64,000 nucleotides of DNA from Bacteroidota bacterium (GTDB lineage: Bacteria > Bacteroidota > Bacteroidia > Flavobacteriales_D > Sanyastnellaceae): NCBI GenBank assembly GCA_027619225.1, contig JAQCFW010000012.1:1-64000 (forward strand), in the 5' to 3' direction. The first letter of the stretch is position 1, and each line of letters opens with the position of its first letter. Below are positions 29,125-37,962 of this stretch, in pieces. A program made the translations under genes and the position numbers. The notes under the pieces are model-generated. The model did not search any database. It saw only the letters and a list, made by a program, of their open reading frames with translations, and was not told the DNA's origin.

Positions 29125-29129
29125 GAGTA

Positions 29130-29137
29130 CGAAGGTA
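29130..29137 (-). promoter_or_regulatory. -7 promoter-like element (TACCTTCG) for the T9SS cargo gene
   Basis: TACCTTCG on the minus strand fits TAnnTTYG. TACTC separates it from the ATG at 29124. Confidence 0.5.
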
Positions 29138-29185
29138 ATACATTCAGTTTATCGAGAAAGCCGTTTCTTTGTCGCACCTAATTAG

Positions 29186-29193
29186 AAATTTTG
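29186..29193 (+). promoter_or_regulatory. -7 promoter-like element (AAATTTTG) for the TlpA-like gene
   Basis: AAATTTTG matches TAnnTTTG except for the first base. Four bases (AACG) separate it from the ATG at 29198. Confidence 0.4.
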
Positions 29194-29197
29194 AACG

Positions 29198-29719
29198 ATG
29201 AATTTTAACTTCTATAAAACACATAGCCCAGTGAAAAGCATATTGCTGGCTGGGGTTTTCCTTTTAGCAATGACTGCAGAAGCATCTGCACAAACTATTC
29301 CATCAGTTCAACTCAAAGACCTCACTGGATCAACGATTGATACTGGAACTATAGAAAACGATGGAAATCCTATCGTGATTTGCTTTTGGGCAACTTGGTG
29401 TAGCCCATGCAAAAGAGAGCTTAATAATTACATGGACTACTACGCTGATTGGCAAGAAGAAACTGGAGTTAAAATCATCGCAGTGAGCATTGATGATACT
29501 CGTTCAACAAATAGAGTAGCACCATATATTATGAGTTCAGGTTGGGAATTCGAGATCCTTCTTGATCCAGCTGGAGATTTTAAAAGAACTATGGGAGTCA
29601 TAAACGCGCCGCATACATTTCTATACAATGGTGAAGGGGTACTGGTTTGGTCTCACAACAGTTATGCAGAGGGCGACGAGGAAGAGTTATACGAAGAACT
29701 TCTGAAATTAGTTGAGTAA
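29198..29719 (+). CDS. TlpA-like extracytoplasmic thioredoxin
   Basis: This 173-aa protein has a signal peptide (LLAGVFLLAMTAEASAQ) and a thioredoxin fold with the active site WATWCSPCKREL, Cys68 and Cys71. Next come KIIAVSIDDTRS and the cis-Pro-containing INAPHTFLYNGEG. TlpA/ResA-type proteins reduce disulfides in the periplasm, for instance in apocytochrome c maturation, or act as peroxiredoxin-like oxidoreductases. Its stop codon abuts the ATG of the next gene (TAAATG), so it is co-expressed with the DUF6029 outer-membrane protein. The substrate is unknown; cytochrome assembly is one possibility in an organism rich in c-type haems. Confidence 0.9.
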   Translation: MNFNFYKTHSPVKSILLAGVFLLAMTAEASAQTIPSVQLKDLTGSTIDTGTIENDGNPIVICFWATWCSPCKRELNNYMDYYADWQEETGVKIIAVSIDDTRSTNRVAPYIMSSGWEFEILLDPAGDFKRTMGVINAPHTFLYNGEGVLVWSHNSYAEGDEEELYEELLKLVE

Positions 29720-31420
29720 ATGAATAAGTCGTTAGCAACCATTGCGCTGGGAAGTATTTGGATTTTCTTCTCAGGGATTTCTTTAGCCCAAACCACAACT
29801 GATCCAGCCCCCGGAATAGTTTCTGGTAACGTTTCCATTCTCTTCCAGTCATATCAGGAAGACTCTTTAATTGGCGCGGTCGTTCCGGCTTCTAAATCTG
29901 GCTTTAACGCCTTCTCGAATATAAATTACAACCAAGGCAATTTCTCAGCCGGGTTCCGCTATGAGTCCTACTTAAATAGTGTGCTGGGATTCCCAGGTCG
30001 ATTCAAGGGATCAGGCCTAGGATATCGCTACGCACGTTGGGTTGACAACGAAAGGGGCGTCGACATTACTATCGGAAATTTCTACGAGCAGTTTGGTTCT
30101 GGAATCGTTCTTCGCTCCTACGAAGAACGCAACCTTGGTCTTGACAATGCCCTGGACGGGTTTCGCATCATCCTCACTCCCTTCAAGCCACTTAAAGTAA
30201 AAATGTTATACGGGAAACAAAGACTCGATTTCGACAGCGAACTCATAAATGGAGATGGGATTATTCGAGGGATTAATGCTGAGCTATCTCTCAACGAGCT
30301 GATTCCAACTTTCACGGATTCTAAACTTAAAATCACACCAACTTACTCGTTTGTAAGTCGCTTTCAAGATGGAGGGAACATTGTTAAAGACACACTCATC
30401 TTAGAACTACCCCAAAACGTTGGTGCATGGGATTACGGAGTTACGATGCAATATGAAATGTGGAAATTTGGTGTTTCTAGAACAATGAAAATTAACGACC
30501 CATCAGCAGATAATGGGTACATCTATAAGGAAGGAGAAGCGTTGATGTATTTCCTCACAGGGAACATCAAAGACGTAAGTTTTCTTCTTCAGCGCTCTAC
30601 AACAGACAACATGAGCTTCCGTTCAGATAGAGATTTACTTCTCTTTGACACCCCCATAAATAACATTCCTACAATTACAAAAACGCACACGTATAATTTA
30701 GCTGCGACTTTATATCCATACGCAACCGTAATTAACGGGGAGTCTAGTTTTAGAGGAGAGTTGTACTACAATCTTAAAAGAGGGTCAACACTTGGAGGGA
30801 AGTACGGAACGAAAATGAATCTGGTTTTTGCAACATCGTATAGCTTAGACACTACCAATTTTGGGCGTGAGGAGGGAAGACCTGATTTGGTGTATGGATA
30901 CCAGCGCAACAGTTGGGGGTTTGGGGATTCTTTGAATGTTCAGGATATAAGTTTTGAGATTGAACGTAAATTCTCAAAGAAATTTAAAGCCAAGGCGATG
31001 TATATGAATCTCCAATTTAACACCCTTGCAACACCTGTAACTACAGACTTTAAAGGAATCGTTTTTGCTGATATTTTCGTGCTGGAAACTCAAATAAAAA
31101 CTGCGAAACGTCAAAGTTTACGAACTGAATTCCAAGTTCTTTTTACAGAACAAGACAAAGGTGATTGGGCAACAGTTGTAGCTGAATACACCTGGAGTCC
31201 CCACTGGTTTGCAAGCGTAATAGACCAATACAACTTCGGCAATCCAGACGAAGCAAAACGCGTCCACTATCTCTATGGTTCGGCGGGATATATAAATGGT
31301 TCTCACAGGCTTAGTTTGGGATACGGAAAACGTCGTGAAGGCATTTTCTGTGTTGGAGGAGTGTGCCGCGCTGTACCTGCATCTAGTGGATTAGAAATGA
31401 CCTTTACCTCGAGTTTTTAA
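29720..31420 (+). CDS. DUF6029 family outer-membrane protein
   Basis: The 566-aa product has a signal peptide ending SGISLAQ. It then shows a long succession of alternating-polarity strands with aromatic girdle residues, ending in LEMTFTSSF with a C-terminal Phe, as expected for an outer-membrane beta-barrel. The segment GNVSILFQSYQEDSLIGAV, followed by FSAGFRYESYLNSVLGFPGR and GLGYRYARW, matches the Bacteroidota family DUF6029. The gene starts immediately after the TlpA-like stop codon, and this thioredoxin-DUF6029 pairing is a useful clue to function, but none is established. A redox-sensitive pore or an assembly client of the thioredoxin are both possible. Confidence 0.8.
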   Translation: MNKSLATIALGSIWIFFSGISLAQTTTDPAPGIVSGNVSILFQSYQEDSLIGAVVPASKSGFNAFSNINYNQGNFSAGFRYESYLNSVLGFPGRFKGSGLGYRYARWVDNERGVDITIGNFYEQFGSGIVLRSYEERNLGLDNALDGFRIILTPFKPLKVKMLYGKQRLDFDSELINGDGIIRGINAELSLNELIPTFTDSKLKITPTYSFVSRFQDGGNIVKDTLILELPQNVGAWDYGVTMQYEMWKFGVSRTMKINDPSADNGYIYKEGEALMYFLTGNIKDVSFLLQRSTTDNMSFRSDRDLLLFDTPINNIPTITKTHTYNLAATLYPYATVINGESSFRGELYYNLKRGSTLGGKYGTKMNLVFATSYSLDTTNFGREEGRPDLVYGYQRNSWGFGDSLNVQDISFEIERKFSKKFKAKAMYMNLQFNTLATPVTTDFKGIVFADIFVLETQIKTAKRQSLRTEFQVLFTEQDKGDWATVVAEYTWSPHWFASVIDQYNFGNPDEAKRVHYLYGSAGYINGSHRLSLGYGKRREGIFCVGGVCRAVPASSGLEMTFTSSF

Positions 31421-31534
31421 CTTAAAATAGGACATTAACGAGATTAAAGGTATCTAAGTCATCAAAATTTCTTTAAATTAGCACCTCCTGTTCGATAAAT
31501 TACTGATTTACAAACCATTTTAAACCTGAATAAT

Positions 31535-33037
31535 ATGAAGCACATTTACATGCTTTTCGCAGTACTTACTATCTCTTCGACTGCTCTCTCGCAACTTTCT
31601 AACGGAAGTATCGCCCCCGATTTTACTGCAACCGACATTAATGGTGATGTGTATAATCTTTACGACCTTCTTGATGAAGGCAATACTGTCATCTTAGATT
31701 TCTACGCTACATGGTGTGGACCTTGTTGGAACTATAAACAAACTCACATCTTTGCAGATCTGTGGAACAGTTTTGGTCCTGGAGGAAGTGGAGATTTATA
31801 TATTTTCGCATTAGAATCAGACGATTCTACTACAGACGCTGACTTAAACGGTACTGGACCCGCAACCGCAGGAGACTGGGTTACTGGAACACCTTATCTT
31901 ATGTTTGACAATATGAGTAACGTATTCGACGCTTACCAAAATTCATACTACCCAACTATCTACACTGTTTGTCCTGATGGAACACTTAACGCAACTACAG
32001 GTGAGATGGAATACACACTGGTTGAGTCTGGTCAAGCAACTTTTGACGGGCACGTTGCTGCTGCCTTTATGGATTGCTCTAACTCAATTACTGGGGCTGC
32101 ACCATTGATGGCTTACAACGGTGAGACATCTGCATGTGGAGGTGGTGAGTGGATGGCTTCTACTTCTGTTTCTAACCTTGGATCAGATGATGTCACTGCA
32201 ATGGTTTTTGCTGTTGAGTTGAACGGAGCTGCACAAACTGACGTAACATGGGCAGGGGTACTTTCAAATGGTGGCAACGAAACGGTCGATCTGGGATCAT
32301 ATAGCGAAACCGGAACATTTAACTACACTCTGGTTTCTGTAAACGGTGCTGATTGGAATGCTGAAGACGCAGTGGCAATCGTTGGGTCAACTGAAGCTAC
32401 TTCGTACATACAAGTTCGCATCACGACTGACAACTGGCCAGAAGAGACGGGTTGGACAATTGAGTCTGCTTCTGGAATGTACATCGATGGAGTTGCAACA
32501 GGTTCGTTGGTAAATCAAAATGACACTCCATTGACTTGGGATGTTGCACTTAACCTTGACGAGTGTTACGTTTTCACTATGATCGACACTTACGGAGACG
32601 GGCTTTATGCTTCTCAATGGGGTAACTACGTTGACGGTGTCGCTTCAATCGTTTCTATGGACGGAATGGACGAAGTTGGAACAATAATGGAATACAACGG
32701 TGCTTCAGGAGTTGAGTTCGCAGAATTAGTAGCAGGAATGGAGGTGACGTCTGTAACTGGAATCACTGAAAACGATCTTACATCTAGCATAAACGTATTC
32801 CCTAATCCTTTCACTGACAACACAACACTTTCTTTCTCTGCTGCTGAAGCTGGACAGGCTTCTGTAGTTGTTTACAACCTAGTTGGAAAGAAAGTTATTG
32901 AAATGAATCTTGGAAACATCGCTGCTGGTACTCAAAACATCGAGTTAGACTTCGCATCTATGGAGGCTGGGATATACCTCGTCAGCCTGACTGCTGGTAA
33001 CGAAACCTCAACTTTACGTGTAACGAACGCACAATAG
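31535..33037 (+). CDS. Secreted thioredoxin-domain protein with type A T9SS sorting domain
   Basis: This 500-aa protein has a signal peptide (residues 1-20, ending STALSQ) and a thioredoxin/redoxin domain with ATWCGPCWNYKQ (Cys61, Cys64). A ~230-residue middle region contains a repeat-like GCFDLxxDECYVFTMIDTYGDGLYA-type segment, here from LDECYVFTM. The C-terminal type A sorting domain reads INVFPNPFTDNTTLSF through GIYLVSLTAGNETSTLRV. It should be exported by the T9SS and displayed on the cell surface or released. A surface-exposed thiol oxidoreductase is unusual outside this phylum. A TAAATTAG -7-like element lies at 31474-31481, giving a leader near 47 nt. A strong terminator follows the gene. 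Confidence 0.9.
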   Translation: MKHIYMLFAVLTISSTALSQLSNGSIAPDFTATDINGDVYNLYDLLDEGNTVILDFYATWCGPCWNYKQTHIFADLWNSFGPGGSGDLYIFALESDDSTTDADLNGTGPATAGDWVTGTPYLMFDNMSNVFDAYQNSYYPTIYTVCPDGTLNATTGEMEYTLVESGQATFDGHVAAAFMDCSNSITGAAPLMAYNGETSACGGGEWMASTSVSNLGSDDVTAMVFAVELNGAAQTDVTWAGVLSNGGNETVDLGSYSETGTFNYTLVSVNGADWNAEDAVAIVGSTEATSYIQVRITTDNWPEETGWTIESASGMYIDGVATGSLVNQNDTPLTWDVALNLDECYVFTMIDTYGDGLYASQWGNYVDGVASIVSMDGMDEVGTIMEYNGASGVEFAELVAGMEVTSVTGITENDLTSSINVFPNPFTDNTTLSFSAAEAGQASVVVYNLVGKKVIEMNLGNIAAGTQNIELDFASMEAGIYLVSLTAGNETSTLRVTNAQ

Positions 33038-33071
33038 AGGTTTACTTATAGAACTCGTATAAACTATATTG

Positions 33072-33111
33072 AATCCGCGTTATGTACCTTGCGTACATAC
33101 GCGGATTTTTT
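33072..33111 (+). terminator. Strong rho-independent terminator
   Basis: The stem pairs AATCCGCG with CGCGGATT and, after a single bulged T, TATGTAC with GTACATA around the loop CTTGC. A T-run follows. It ends the transcript of the secreted thioredoxin gene. Confidence 0.9.
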
Positions 33112-33144
33112 CTGTTCAATATTTTAAGATTACTTTAGATAAGT

Positions 33145-34014
33145 ATGAAGCTTCTTCGATTTTTATCCATAGCTGCAACAACTACATTGATTCTATTCGC
33201 TTCGTGCGACTATATTGAGGACCCTATAATTCCATTTACTGGAGGGTACAATGTGGAGCTGTACGGTAATCCTCCAGTTTTTCAATTGGCCACAACGTTA
33301 GGTAAAAATGTCTTGGTTGAAGATTTTACCGCCCATCAGTGTGGAAACTGTCCTCCTGCTGCGGAGATTGCTGAAGGACTGGCAGTATCAAATCCAGATC
33401 GTGTTTTTCCACTGGCAATTCATGCTGGCAATTTGGCCATCACAAACGACGACTACCCCATCGATTGGACGAATGAGGACAGTAATATCTATTGGGCCCA
33501 ACTCGATTTCCAAGCAAATCCTCTTGGGAGAATTAACCGCAAAGGAGGTTCCGGAAATTTCTTCGCTCCTGCTGAGTGGACGTCTGAAGTAGCGTCTGAA
33601 CTCATTTCTGAAACGCCCCTGCAGCTTCAAGTAAAAACTTTCTGGCATCCAAATATTGGTGATGGCCATCTTAACATCCATGTCAATGGTCAATTTACAA
33701 GTGGAGATCTGGGTGGAGAATGTAGGCTTGCCATCCTTTTCACAGAGTCGTCTCTCATCGGAGATCAATTGAACTATGGTGAAGATCCCGAACACGTCAC
33801 AGATTACCAATTCGATCATATGTTGAGAGGAAGCGTAACTGGAGCTGAAGGACTCGTGGTCATCGTTGATGCTCTTGCGGGGGAGGAATTTCAATCTGAC
33901 TATACTTTCAACTGGAACCCAGAATGGATTTTCGAAAATTCCTCTATTTTAGTGGTAGCAAGTAACGAAGATGGAGAAGTTGTAAATTGTCTGTCTCACC
34001 ATTTAGCTGAATAA
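33145..34014 (+). CDS. Omp28-related outer-membrane lipoprotein
   Basis: The 289-aa product is a lipoprotein: a hydrophobic signal ending LILFAS-C with the lipid-bearing Cys21. The Omp28 signature GKNVLVEDFTAHQCGNCPPA follows, with a CxxC pair (Cys66, Cys69) in a thioredoxin-like setting. The rest matches the Omp28 layout (FPLAIHAGNLAI; LDFQANPLGRINRKGG). Omp28 of Porphyromonas is a surface-exposed lipoprotein. A TACTTTAG element ends six bases before the ATG. The next gene, a beta-barrel, is 7 nt downstream. It is the third thioredoxin-like, extracytoplasmic protein within 4 kb. Confidence 0.88.
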   Translation: MKLLRFLSIAATTTLILFASCDYIEDPIIPFTGGYNVELYGNPPVFQLATTLGKNVLVEDFTAHQCGNCPPAAEIAEGLAVSNPDRVFPLAIHAGNLAITNDDYPIDWTNEDSNIYWAQLDFQANPLGRINRKGGSGNFFAPAEWTSEVASELISETPLQLQVKTFWHPNIGDGHLNIHVNGQFTSGDLGGECRLAILFTESSLIGDQLNYGEDPEHVTDYQFDHMLRGSVTGAEGLVVIVDALAGEEFQSDYTFNWNPEWIFENSSILVVASNEDGEVVNCLSHHLAE

Positions 34015-34021
34015 TATTTTC

Positions 34022-34663
34022 ATGCGTCAGGCCATTTTATTATTTGCTTTTTTGCCTTATTTTCTTTCGGCACAAACAGAGTACTCTGAGGGCCGGGCCT
34101 TCCAATTTAATGGTGGACTTATAGGTGGTGCAACCGCTTCCCAAATTCATGGAGATGGAATAGGTGGCTTCAACAAAGTAGGGTTCAACCTGGGAGTTAC
34201 TCTTGAAATTGGACGAAAAGGAAGTGAAAACATCCAGATCGGAATCGTGTACAATCAGAAAGGGAGTAAAAAACCGCCAAACCCAACAGCTGGTGATGAC
34301 GAAACCTGGAGATATCGATTTACATACATCGATATTCCTATAACGATGAGCTTTTCTTATGGAATATTCGACCTGCTGGTGGGATTACAACCATCCGTAT
34401 TGCTAGCGGCAGAAGAAGATTTCTATGGCGTGTCTTGGGATCCGACTGGGTTGCCCATCAAAAAATATGACTTGGGAGCTGTATTCGGAATACGCACAGT
34501 ATATGGGGATCACTCTCATCTGTTTTCGCGCGTAACTCAAAGCATTCTTGCCATTGCTCCACGCCCTGAGAATCCAACTGGAACACCAAGATGGAATAAC
34601 AAAATGATGAACATGACTCTTGAAGTTGGCGTTACCTATATGATTTCTAAATTAGATACGTAA
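34022..34663 (+). CDS. PorT/OmpW-like outer-membrane beta-barrel protein
   Basis: This 213-aa protein has a signal peptide ending YFLSAQ and a series of about eight amphipathic strands (FNGGLIGGATASQIHGDG; FNLGVTLEIGRKG; RFTYIDIPITMSFSYG; MTLEVGVTYMISKL). This pattern is the PorT/outer-membrane beta-barrel family (Pfam OMP_b-brl_2-like). It is 7 nt downstream of the Omp28 gene, so the two are probably co-transcribed and may act together at the outer membrane. T9SS PorT itself has this fold, but I see no specific feature that would make this the essential T9SS PorT, so a generic name is safer. Confidence 0.78.
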   Translation: MRQAILLFAFLPYFLSAQTEYSEGRAFQFNGGLIGGATASQIHGDGIGGFNKVGFNLGVTLEIGRKGSENIQIGIVYNQKGSKKPPNPTAGDDETWRYRFTYIDIPITMSFSYGIFDLLVGLQPSVLLAAEEDFYGVSWDPTGLPIKKYDLGAVFGIRTVYGDHSHLFSRVTQSILAIAPRPENPTGTPRWNNKMMNMTLEVGVTYMISKLDT

Positions 34664-34680
34664 GGACCGTTGTCAATGTC

Positions 34681-35145
34681 TTAGTTTCTAAGACTGATAT
34701 TTTGTGAGTGTTCCAGTGGCACCTCAACTTTAACACCCCACGATTTCCCGCTTACGGTTCCTGAGGCTGAGAAAGGAACTTCCTCACCTTTTAAAAAATT
34801 GAATACATCATTTTTAAGAATTTCAGCGATAGCGCCTTCTCTGGTAATAACATGTAACCTGATTGTGGAAGTATCTCTTGCGCCAATTTTTACTATTTCA
34901 GATAAACTCACATATCCAGCTTCCACATCTCTAACTCTAAGTGTAATTTGAGTTTCGTTTAATTCTATGGGATATAAATTGGGGTTATAGATCTTCACAT
35001 TAAGGTTAGAGCGAAGTCCTTTGAGACCAATAGATACTTCTGAAAAATCTTCTACATTAATCACTTCAAGCTGCCGATAACATCCCGTCAAAGTCGAGAT
35101 CGCTAAAATTGCTAAAATCGGAAAGAAATGAAAATTACTTTTCAT
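34681..35145 (-). CDS. LEA type 2-like lipoprotein
   Basis: The 154-aa product has a lipobox (LAISTLTG-C). It then has one LEA14/WHy-type domain: DFSEVSIGLKGLRSNLNVKI, then YNPNLYPIELNETQITLRV. LEA2 domains are Ig-like beta-sandwiches found in desiccation-related plant proteins and in bacterial envelope proteins. Their molecular role in bacteria is not known. The start overlaps the 3' end of the M20 dipeptidase gene by 11 nt, indicating co-translation. Confidence 0.8.
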   Translation of the reverse strand: MKSNFHFFPILAILAISTLTGCYRQLEVINVEDFSEVSIGLKGLRSNLNVKIYNPNLYPIELNETQITLRVRDVEAGYVSLSEIVKIGARDTSTIRLHVITREGAIAEILKNDVFNFLKGEEVPFSASGTVSGKSWGVKVEVPLEHSQNISLRN

Positions 35146-36523
35146 GGAGCTGAGCGAAATGAGTATAGAAATGAGGGATTGTTTCTATTCCTTTAAAGTA
35201 ATTAAAAACTCCATAATGCTCATTGGGAGAGTGGATTGCATCTGAGTCTAATCCGAAACCAAACAACACCGTTTTCAAACCTAAGATGCGCTCAAAAGAA
35301 GCTACAATAGGAATTGACCCCCCTGAACGAACTGGAATGGGTTCTTTTCCGAATGTGTGCTTCATTGCAAGGGCGGCTGAGTGATAAGCGGGGCTATCTG
35401 TAGGGGTTATTGCGGGTGAAGCTCCGTGCATTTCCGTTACTTTCACTTTTACACTTGAAGGAGCTATTTTCTTGAAGTGTTTTGTGAAAAGCTTCGTGAT
35501 CGTTTCGTGGTTTTGGTGCGGCACAAGACGCATTGATATTTTTGCTGTGGCAACAGAAGCGATAACTGTCTTCGCACCATCTCCTGTATAGCCTCCCCAT
35601 ATACCATTTACGTCTAAAGTTGGTCTAATGCTCATTCTCTCATATGGAGTATAATTGGACTCTCCTTCATGTGCACTTATGTCAATACTTGCTTTATGTG
35701 CTTCCTCAGAAAACGGAGCTCTTGCCATAGCTTCTCTCTCATCAGAAGTGAGTTCGAGGACGTCGTCGTAGAATCCGTCGACTGTAATTCTTTGGTCTTC
35801 GTCTTTTAACGAAGAAATCATCTCAGCAAGAATATTAATCGGGTTCGGAGCAGAACCTCCGTAAAGACCACTATGTAAATCACGGTTAGGTCCAGTAACC
35901 TCAACCTCCACGTAGGACAATCCACGTAAACCTACCGTAATAGACGGTGTGTCGTTCGCAAAGATTCCGGTATCGCTAACAAGGACAACGTCTGCCGACA
36001 GCTTTTCTTTATTTGATTCGATAAAGTCGTCAAGGTGAGAGCTCCCCACTTCCTCCTCACCTTCAATAATAAACTTGATGTTACACGGGACATCTCCCTG
36101 AGACACCATAGCTTCAAGGGCTTTGACGTGCATAAACATTTGGCCTTTATCGTCACAAGAACCTCTGGCAAAAATCGCTCCCTCAGGATGTTTATCTGTA
36201 ACTTTAATGATGGGCTCAAAAGCTGGATTGTCCCAAAGGTCGATAGGGTCAGGTGGCTGTACGTCATAGTGACCATAAACAAGCACCGTCGGAGCATCAA
36301 CACTTGTTTGATATTCTCCGAAAACGATCGGATGCCCCGGGGTTTTAATCACCTCCACATTACTTGCTCCAGCGCTTTTTAATGACGCTGCAACAGCTTC
36401 TGCACATCTGCTTACATCAACAGCAAAAGCAGGGTCTGCAGAGACAGATGGAATTCTTAAAATATCGAATAATTCGTCAAGCATACGTTGACGATTCTCT
36501 GTGATAAAACCTTTAATGTCCAT
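35135..36523 (-). CDS. M20 family dipeptidase
   Basis: This 462-aa metallopeptidase hydrolyses dipeptides or related amides in the cytoplasm. Metal ligands are visible in VLVYGHYDVQP (His and Asp), FARGSCDDKGQ (Asp), the catalytic and ligand pair IEGEEEVGS (Glu-Glu), VLVSDTGIF (Asp) and the late AIHSPNEHYG (His). A dimerisation domain with LRGLSYVEVEVTGPNRDLHSG lies between. The ATG at 36523 is preferred over a TTG two codons upstream because a TACATTTG element ends three bases before it. It is followed by the overlapping LEA2 gene and is divergent from proline dehydrogenase. Together the two divergent genes suggest peptide and proline catabolism. Confidence 0.92.
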   Translation of the reverse strand: MDIKGFITENRQRMLDELFDILRIPSVSADPAFAVDVSRCAEAVAASLKSAGASNVEVIKTPGHPIVFGEYQTSVDAPTVLVYGHYDVQPPDPIDLWDNPAFEPIIKVTDKHPEGAIFARGSCDDKGQMFMHVKALEAMVSQGDVPCNIKFIIEGEEEVGSSHLDDFIESNKEKLSADVVLVSDTGIFANDTPSITVGLRGLSYVEVEVTGPNRDLHSGLYGGSAPNPINILAEMISSLKDEDQRITVDGFYDDVLELTSDEREAMARAPFSEEAHKASIDISAHEGESNYTPYERMSIRPTLDVNGIWGGYTGDGAKTVIASVATAKISMRLVPHQNHETITKLFTKHFKKIAPSSVKVKVTEMHGASPAITPTDSPAYHSAALAMKHTFGKEPIPVRSGGSIPIVASFERILGLKTVLFGFGLDSDAIHSPNEHYGVFNYFKGIETIPHFYTHFAQLHEK

Positions 36524-36526
36524 GCT

Positions 36527-36534
36527 CAAATGTA
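36527..36534 (-). promoter_or_regulatory. -7 promoter element (TACATTTG) for the M20 dipeptidase
   Basis: Full match to TAnnTTTG on the minus strand. AGC separates it from the ATG at 36523, predicting a leaderless transcript. Confidence 0.5.
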
Positions 36535-36551
36535 CAAAGGGAGTACTCAGC

Positions 36552-36559
36552 TATCTTTG
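36552..36559 (+). promoter_or_regulatory. -7 promoter element (TATCTTTG) for proline dehydrogenase
   Basis: Full match to TAnnTTTG, 28 nt before the ATG at 36588. It is back to back with the dipeptidase element. Confidence 0.55.
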
Positions 36560-36587
36560 TCACGATTGGAAAAAGATTCCCAAAAAA

Positions 36588-37760
36588 ATGAGCAAAAATT
36601 CACTGCCTAATTTTAACAATACCGAGTTGGCATTTCGTCACTTATCAGACAAAGATCTTAGTCGTGGTAAAATGCTTTTTCAATTGTTAAGTCGCCCATG
36701 GTTAGTGTCATTGGTGAGTTTCTTAGCTCGCATTGCACTAGACGTTAAATTTCCTATAGGCTGGGCTGTTAGACCCACTGTTTATGCTCAGTTTTGTGGC
36801 GGGGAGGATATTCCCGACTCTGAAGAAACGATAGAACTTCTTTATCGCAGTGGTGTACGCACCATTTTAGATTACAGCGCAGAAGGAGTAGACACAGAAC
36901 AAGAACTCGATATTACTTGCGCTGAAATTTTAAAAACAGTGACTGCGGCATCTAACGACCCTCGCCACGCTTTTGCAGTGTTTAAACTCAGTGGGCTTTC
37001 TCACAATGACCTTCTCGAAAAAGATCCTTCAGAGTTTACCTCTATAGAAAAAGAGGCCTGGGAGAGAGTGGTGCGAAGAGTACGTTCAATTTGTGCGACC
37101 ACAGCTGAAGCAGGGGGAAGAGTTTTAATCGATGCAGAGGAAACATGGCTTCAGGATGCAATTGACAAATTGGCTGAAAACATGATGTCCGACTTCAATC
37201 GCGAAAGAGCGGTTGTCTTCACCACAGCCCAACTCTACCGACACGACCGCCTCGACTTCATCAAAGATCTCGCTTCTCACGCTGAAGAAGCTGACTTTAT
37301 TGTTGGTGTTAAACTGGTAAGAGGTGCGTATATGGAAAAAGAGCGTGAACGCGCCGAGAAAAATTCCTACCCCTCACCTATCCAAGTGGACAAAGCAGCA
37401 ACAGATTCTGATTTCGATTCAGCAGTAGCCTTTTGCCTAGACAACCTCGACAGGGTAAACCTATTTTGTGGGACACACAATGAGGAAAGCAACATGAAAC
37501 TCTGTGAAATGATGATGAAGAGAGGGATTTCTTCTGACGACAACCGAATCACTTTCTCTCAGCTCCTAGGCATGAGTGACCCCATTACTTTCAATCTTGC
37601 CGCTCAAGGTTATAATGTTGCGAAATACGTCCCCTACGGACCCATCCGCGAGGCGATGCCTTATCTGATTCGTCGTGCAAAGGAGAATACTTCAGTAGCA
37701 GGCCAAACCTCACGTGAGCTAACTCTTATCCGCGCCGAAATCGAGAGGCGTAAGAAGTAA
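36588..37760 (+). CDS. Proline dehydrogenase
   Basis: PRODH oxidises proline to pyrroline-5-carboxylate with FAD and feeds electrons to quinone. The 390-aa product, from the ATG at 36588, carries the TIM-barrel motifs of the family: TILDYSAEGVD, RVLIDAEETWLQDAID, VVFTTAQLYRHDRL, the FAD-binding VGVKLVRGAYMEKERERA and NLFCGTHNEES. The C-terminal YNVAKYVPYGPIREAMPYLIRRA places the paired arginines that bind the proline carboxylate. Frames extending upstream to 36501 overlap the promoter and are unlikely. It is the single-domain form, not a PutA fusion. It is divergent from the M20 dipeptidase. Confidence 0.95.
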   Translation: MSKNSLPNFNNTELAFRHLSDKDLSRGKMLFQLLSRPWLVSLVSFLARIALDVKFPIGWAVRPTVYAQFCGGEDIPDSEETIELLYRSGVRTILDYSAEGVDTEQELDITCAEILKTVTAASNDPRHAFAVFKLSGLSHNDLLEKDPSEFTSIEKEAWERVVRRVRSICATTAEAGGRVLIDAEETWLQDAIDKLAENMMSDFNRERAVVFTTAQLYRHDRLDFIKDLASHAEEADFIVGVKLVRGAYMEKERERAEKNSYPSPIQVDKAATDSDFDSAVAFCLDNLDRVNLFCGTHNEESNMKLCEMMMKRGISSDDNRITFSQLLGMSDPITFNLAAQGYNVAKYVPYGPIREAMPYLIRRAKENTSVAGQTSRELTLIRAEIERRKK

Positions 37761-37962
37761 AATTCACAAATGGAATCAACAACTCTCATACTCGGATTTA
37801 TATTTATCGGAATCACCTTGGAATTACAAGGACTATAGATTTCACTTTAAAGAGGTAATCTGTTTAGAATATGCCCCTGTTTGGTTTATCTATGGAGTGG
37901 TAGGCGAAAGGTATTATGAATTTTTAACCGCGATTTAATTCTTAAATCAAGGAAGGGTCAAA
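37761..37962. other. Intergenic region between proline dehydrogenase and a TonB receptor
   Basis: This 202-bp convergent spacer holds a 22-codon open frame at 37770-37838 that I do not consider a gene. It also has a short AT-rich hairpin (GATTTAA / TTAAATC, loop TTC) at 37932-37948, which could act weakly as the terminator of the minus-strand TonB receptor. Confidence 0.5.

Noticed and set aside
34022-34663. Calling the beta-barrel the T9SS component PorT
   Set aside because: It has only the general PorT/OMP fold; nothing specific separates it from other small barrels.
36501-36587. Extended N-terminus for proline dehydrogenase
   Set aside because: It overlaps the M20 dipeptidase start and the TATCTTTG promoter; the ATG at 36588 gives the usual length.
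37770-37838. 22-codon open frame after proline dehydrogenase
   Set aside because: It is hydrophobic but too short, with no start context or recognisable family.
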